Shown here in pieces: positions 51,843 to 53,100 of a stretch of DNA of 53,100 nt. Every line of letters begins with the position of its first letter. Positions within the stretch are counted from its first letter, which is position 1. The translations under genes were made by a program, and so were the position numbers. The notes below the pieces were generated by a model that was not told where the DNA came from, made no database searches, and worked only from the letters and a program-made list of their open reading frames with translations. Source of the DNA: Marilutibacter maris (GTDB taxonomy: Bacteria; Pseudomonadota; Gammaproteobacteria; Xanthomonadales; Xanthomonadaceae); assembly GCF_006546735.2 (NCBI RefSeq), contig NZ_VICD02000100.1:1-53100 (forward strand). Reading direction: 5' to 3'.

Positions 51843-52843
51843 TCTTCGGCAGTCCAGCGGCGGGCGACCAGCGCGATTGCGCCATCGCGCCTGTGTTCGA
51901 ACAGGTCGCTGAGCACGACCTGGGCATCGCCGTACTCGACTTCGGCATGCAGGCCGAAGTAGCGGGTACGCAGCCCGGTCTGCTCGAGCACCGGATTGGG
52001 CACATCGGCGGCGGCCAGCGCCGGCTGGCTCCAGAACGCGGCGTGGTCGCGCCAGCCGCCGTCGGGCCGGGCCGCGATCACGCGTCTGGCCTGGGCCGGG
52101 TCGAGCGCGCCCAGGGTCAGCATCGTCAGCAACGGTGCGTCCCGCGTCCGCAGCGTGTTGACGTTGAGCGGCGACAGGTCGGCGGTCGGCAGCGCGCATA
52201 CATGCGGACGCAGGCGCGCGTACACCGCCGCGTCGTAGCCGTTCAGCGCCCGCAGCTCGCTGACCTCGGCCAGCAGCGCACCGGCGGTCCGGTACGCGGG
52301 CTGCAATGTCGCGTAGCTGCCGTCCTCGGCGCCCATCGGCGAGCGTTCCGCGTCGGTGTCGATCCAGTCGACCAGGGTGTCGGCAAGCGCCTGCGCCCGA
52401 TAGGCGTCGAAGTCGATCGCCTCCAGCAGGGCGAGATACTGGCGCACGCCCAGTTCACGGCGCTGCCATTGTTCGGGCGCGCCCTCGACCACGCTGTTGA
52501 GGTTGAAACAGGTGGCGGCGTCGAACACGCGCGCGTTGGCCATGCCGCCCTCGCCGGCATCGATCGGGAACGGGAACGCGCGACCGTTCCAGTCGCCGTC
52601 GAGGGTGGTGATGCCGGGCGAGCGCCGGGTCAGCGCGTCGATCCGTCGGCGGGCGATCGCCTCGGTGCCCAGTGCGTACCACTGCGCCTGGGCCACGGCC
52701 TGGGCGTTGCCGGCGCGGCGCAGGCCGAAGCGGATGTCGTCGAGGATGCCGACGATCAGCACGGTCATCACCGCGACCAGCAACAGCACGGTCAGCAGGG
52801 CGACGCCGCGTTGGCGCACGCGACCGGGCAGCGGCCGCTTCAT
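51839..52843 (-). CDS. gspK: Type II secretion system minor pseudopilin K
   Basis: 334 residues. Type IV prepilin-like leader RQRG-VALLTVLLLVAVMTVL at about 10-30; position 5 of the mature helix is not Glu, as is normal for GspK, the tip pseudopilin. The large globular domain contains DTLVDWIDTDAERSPMGAED and LSPLNVNTLRTRDAPLL, the family metal-binding and fold hallmarks. ATG 52843; it overlaps the gspJ stop by four bases. Confidence 0.93.
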   Translation of the reverse strand: MKRPLPGRVRQRGVALLTVLLLVAVMTVLIVGILDDIRFGLRRAGNAQAVAQAQWYALGTEAIARRRIDALTRRSPGITTLDGDWNGRAFPFPIDAGEGGMANARVFDAATCFNLNSVVEGAPEQWQRRELGVRQYLALLEAIDFDAYRAQALADTLVDWIDTDAERSPMGAEDGSYATLQPAYRTAGALLAEVSELRALNGYDAAVYARLRPHVCALPTADLSPLNVNTLRTRDAPLLTMLTLGALDPAQARRVIAARPDGGWRDHAAFWSQPALAAADVPNPVLEQTGLRTRYFGLHAEVEYGDAQVVLSDLFEHRRDGAIALVARRWTAEE

Positions 52844-53100
52844 GCCTCTCCCCCCGGCAGCAGGAAGGTCTGACGGATCCGTCCCAGCGCCTCGATGTCC
52901 AGGTCCAGCTCGATCGCCTCCGGCAGGTCGCCGCCGCCGCCCGGCCAACCGCTGAGCCACCGGCCGCGATAGCGATAACGGATGGAGGCCGCGCGGATGC
53001 CGGACAGCAGCTGTTGCGGGGCATCCGTGCCTGCGCCGTCCAGGGCGGGCCGGCTGCTGCGTTCCAGGCGTCCGTCGGCGAGCCGGTACTCGACGTACCG
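52840..53100 (-). CDS. gspJ: Type II secretion system minor pseudopilin J, C-terminal part only
   Basis: The last 86 residues plus stop of a protein whose start lies beyond the window edge. RLERSSRPALD, LLSGIRAASIRYRYRGRWLS and AIELDLDIEALGRIRQTFLL match the C-terminal half of GspJ. Its stop overlaps the gspK ATG by four bases. Identity is supported by order J-K-L-M-N. Confidence 0.85.
   Translation of the reverse strand, partial: RYVEYRLADGRLERSSRPALDGAGTDAPQQLLSGIRAASIRYRYRGRWLSGWPGGGGDLPEAIELDLDIEALGRIRQTFLLPGGEA

Overview
This window is chromosomal DNA of a high-GC gammaproteobacterium, most likely of the Xanthomonadaceae/Lysobacteraceae (Lysobacter-Luteimonas type). The evidence is the block map-glnD-dapD-arsC-like-dapE-asnB, an Xps-style type II secretion cluster with gspN, large TonB-dependent receptors, dispersed GTAGGAGCGGC-type palindromes and frequent GTG starts. 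No insertion sequence, prophage, integrase or CRISPR array was seen. Assignments rest on reading the translated sequence; no database search was run.

Layout. 1-2193 (minus): a CDF metal exporter cut by the window edge, a palindrome-rich tandem repeat array, and pyrH. 2513-10679 (plus): an ECF sigma factor, a FecR anti-sigma factor, a TonB-dependent receptor with an STN signalling domain, and a subtilisin-type autotransporter protease. This block separates pyrH from tsf and rpsB (11032-12878, minus), which are normally neighbours. 13268-18052 (minus): a chaperone-usher pilus cluster of the spore-coat-U (Csu) type. 18323-24566 (plus): map, glnD, dapD, a small membrane protein, an ArsC-like protein and dapE. 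24725-27115 (minus): a penicillin-acylase-family hydrolase. 27302-29248 (plus): an asparagine-rich leader peptide, an attenuator and asnB. 29270-32783 (minus): tpm, parC, rnk. Then tRNA-Leu(CAG), small hypothetical genes, rnr, rlmB, a guanidine-II riboswitch with its sugE/gdx exporter, rnt and a small ankyrin protein.

39269-41405 (minus) is a three-gene peptide-modification cluster: a precursor with EGKCG motifs plus two EF-hands, a DUF692 enzyme and a DUF2063 partner. 41680-49138 (minus) is a phosphate block: an OprP-type porin, two different pstS genes, pstC, pstA, pstB and phoU, with Pho-box-like repeats before the porin and between the pstS genes. 49412-53100 (minus) holds type II secretion genes gspJ(partial)-K-L-M-N.

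The most striking observation is the asnB leader. A 37-codon reading frame carries six Asn codons in a seven-codon stretch, then a GNRA-loop terminator with a U-run, and an 8-bp perfect competing pairing. This is the complete logic of a ribosome-stalling attenuator sensing charged tRNA-Asn. Second is the EF-hand/EGKCG precursor, with seven EGxCG repeats framing two calcium-binding loops.
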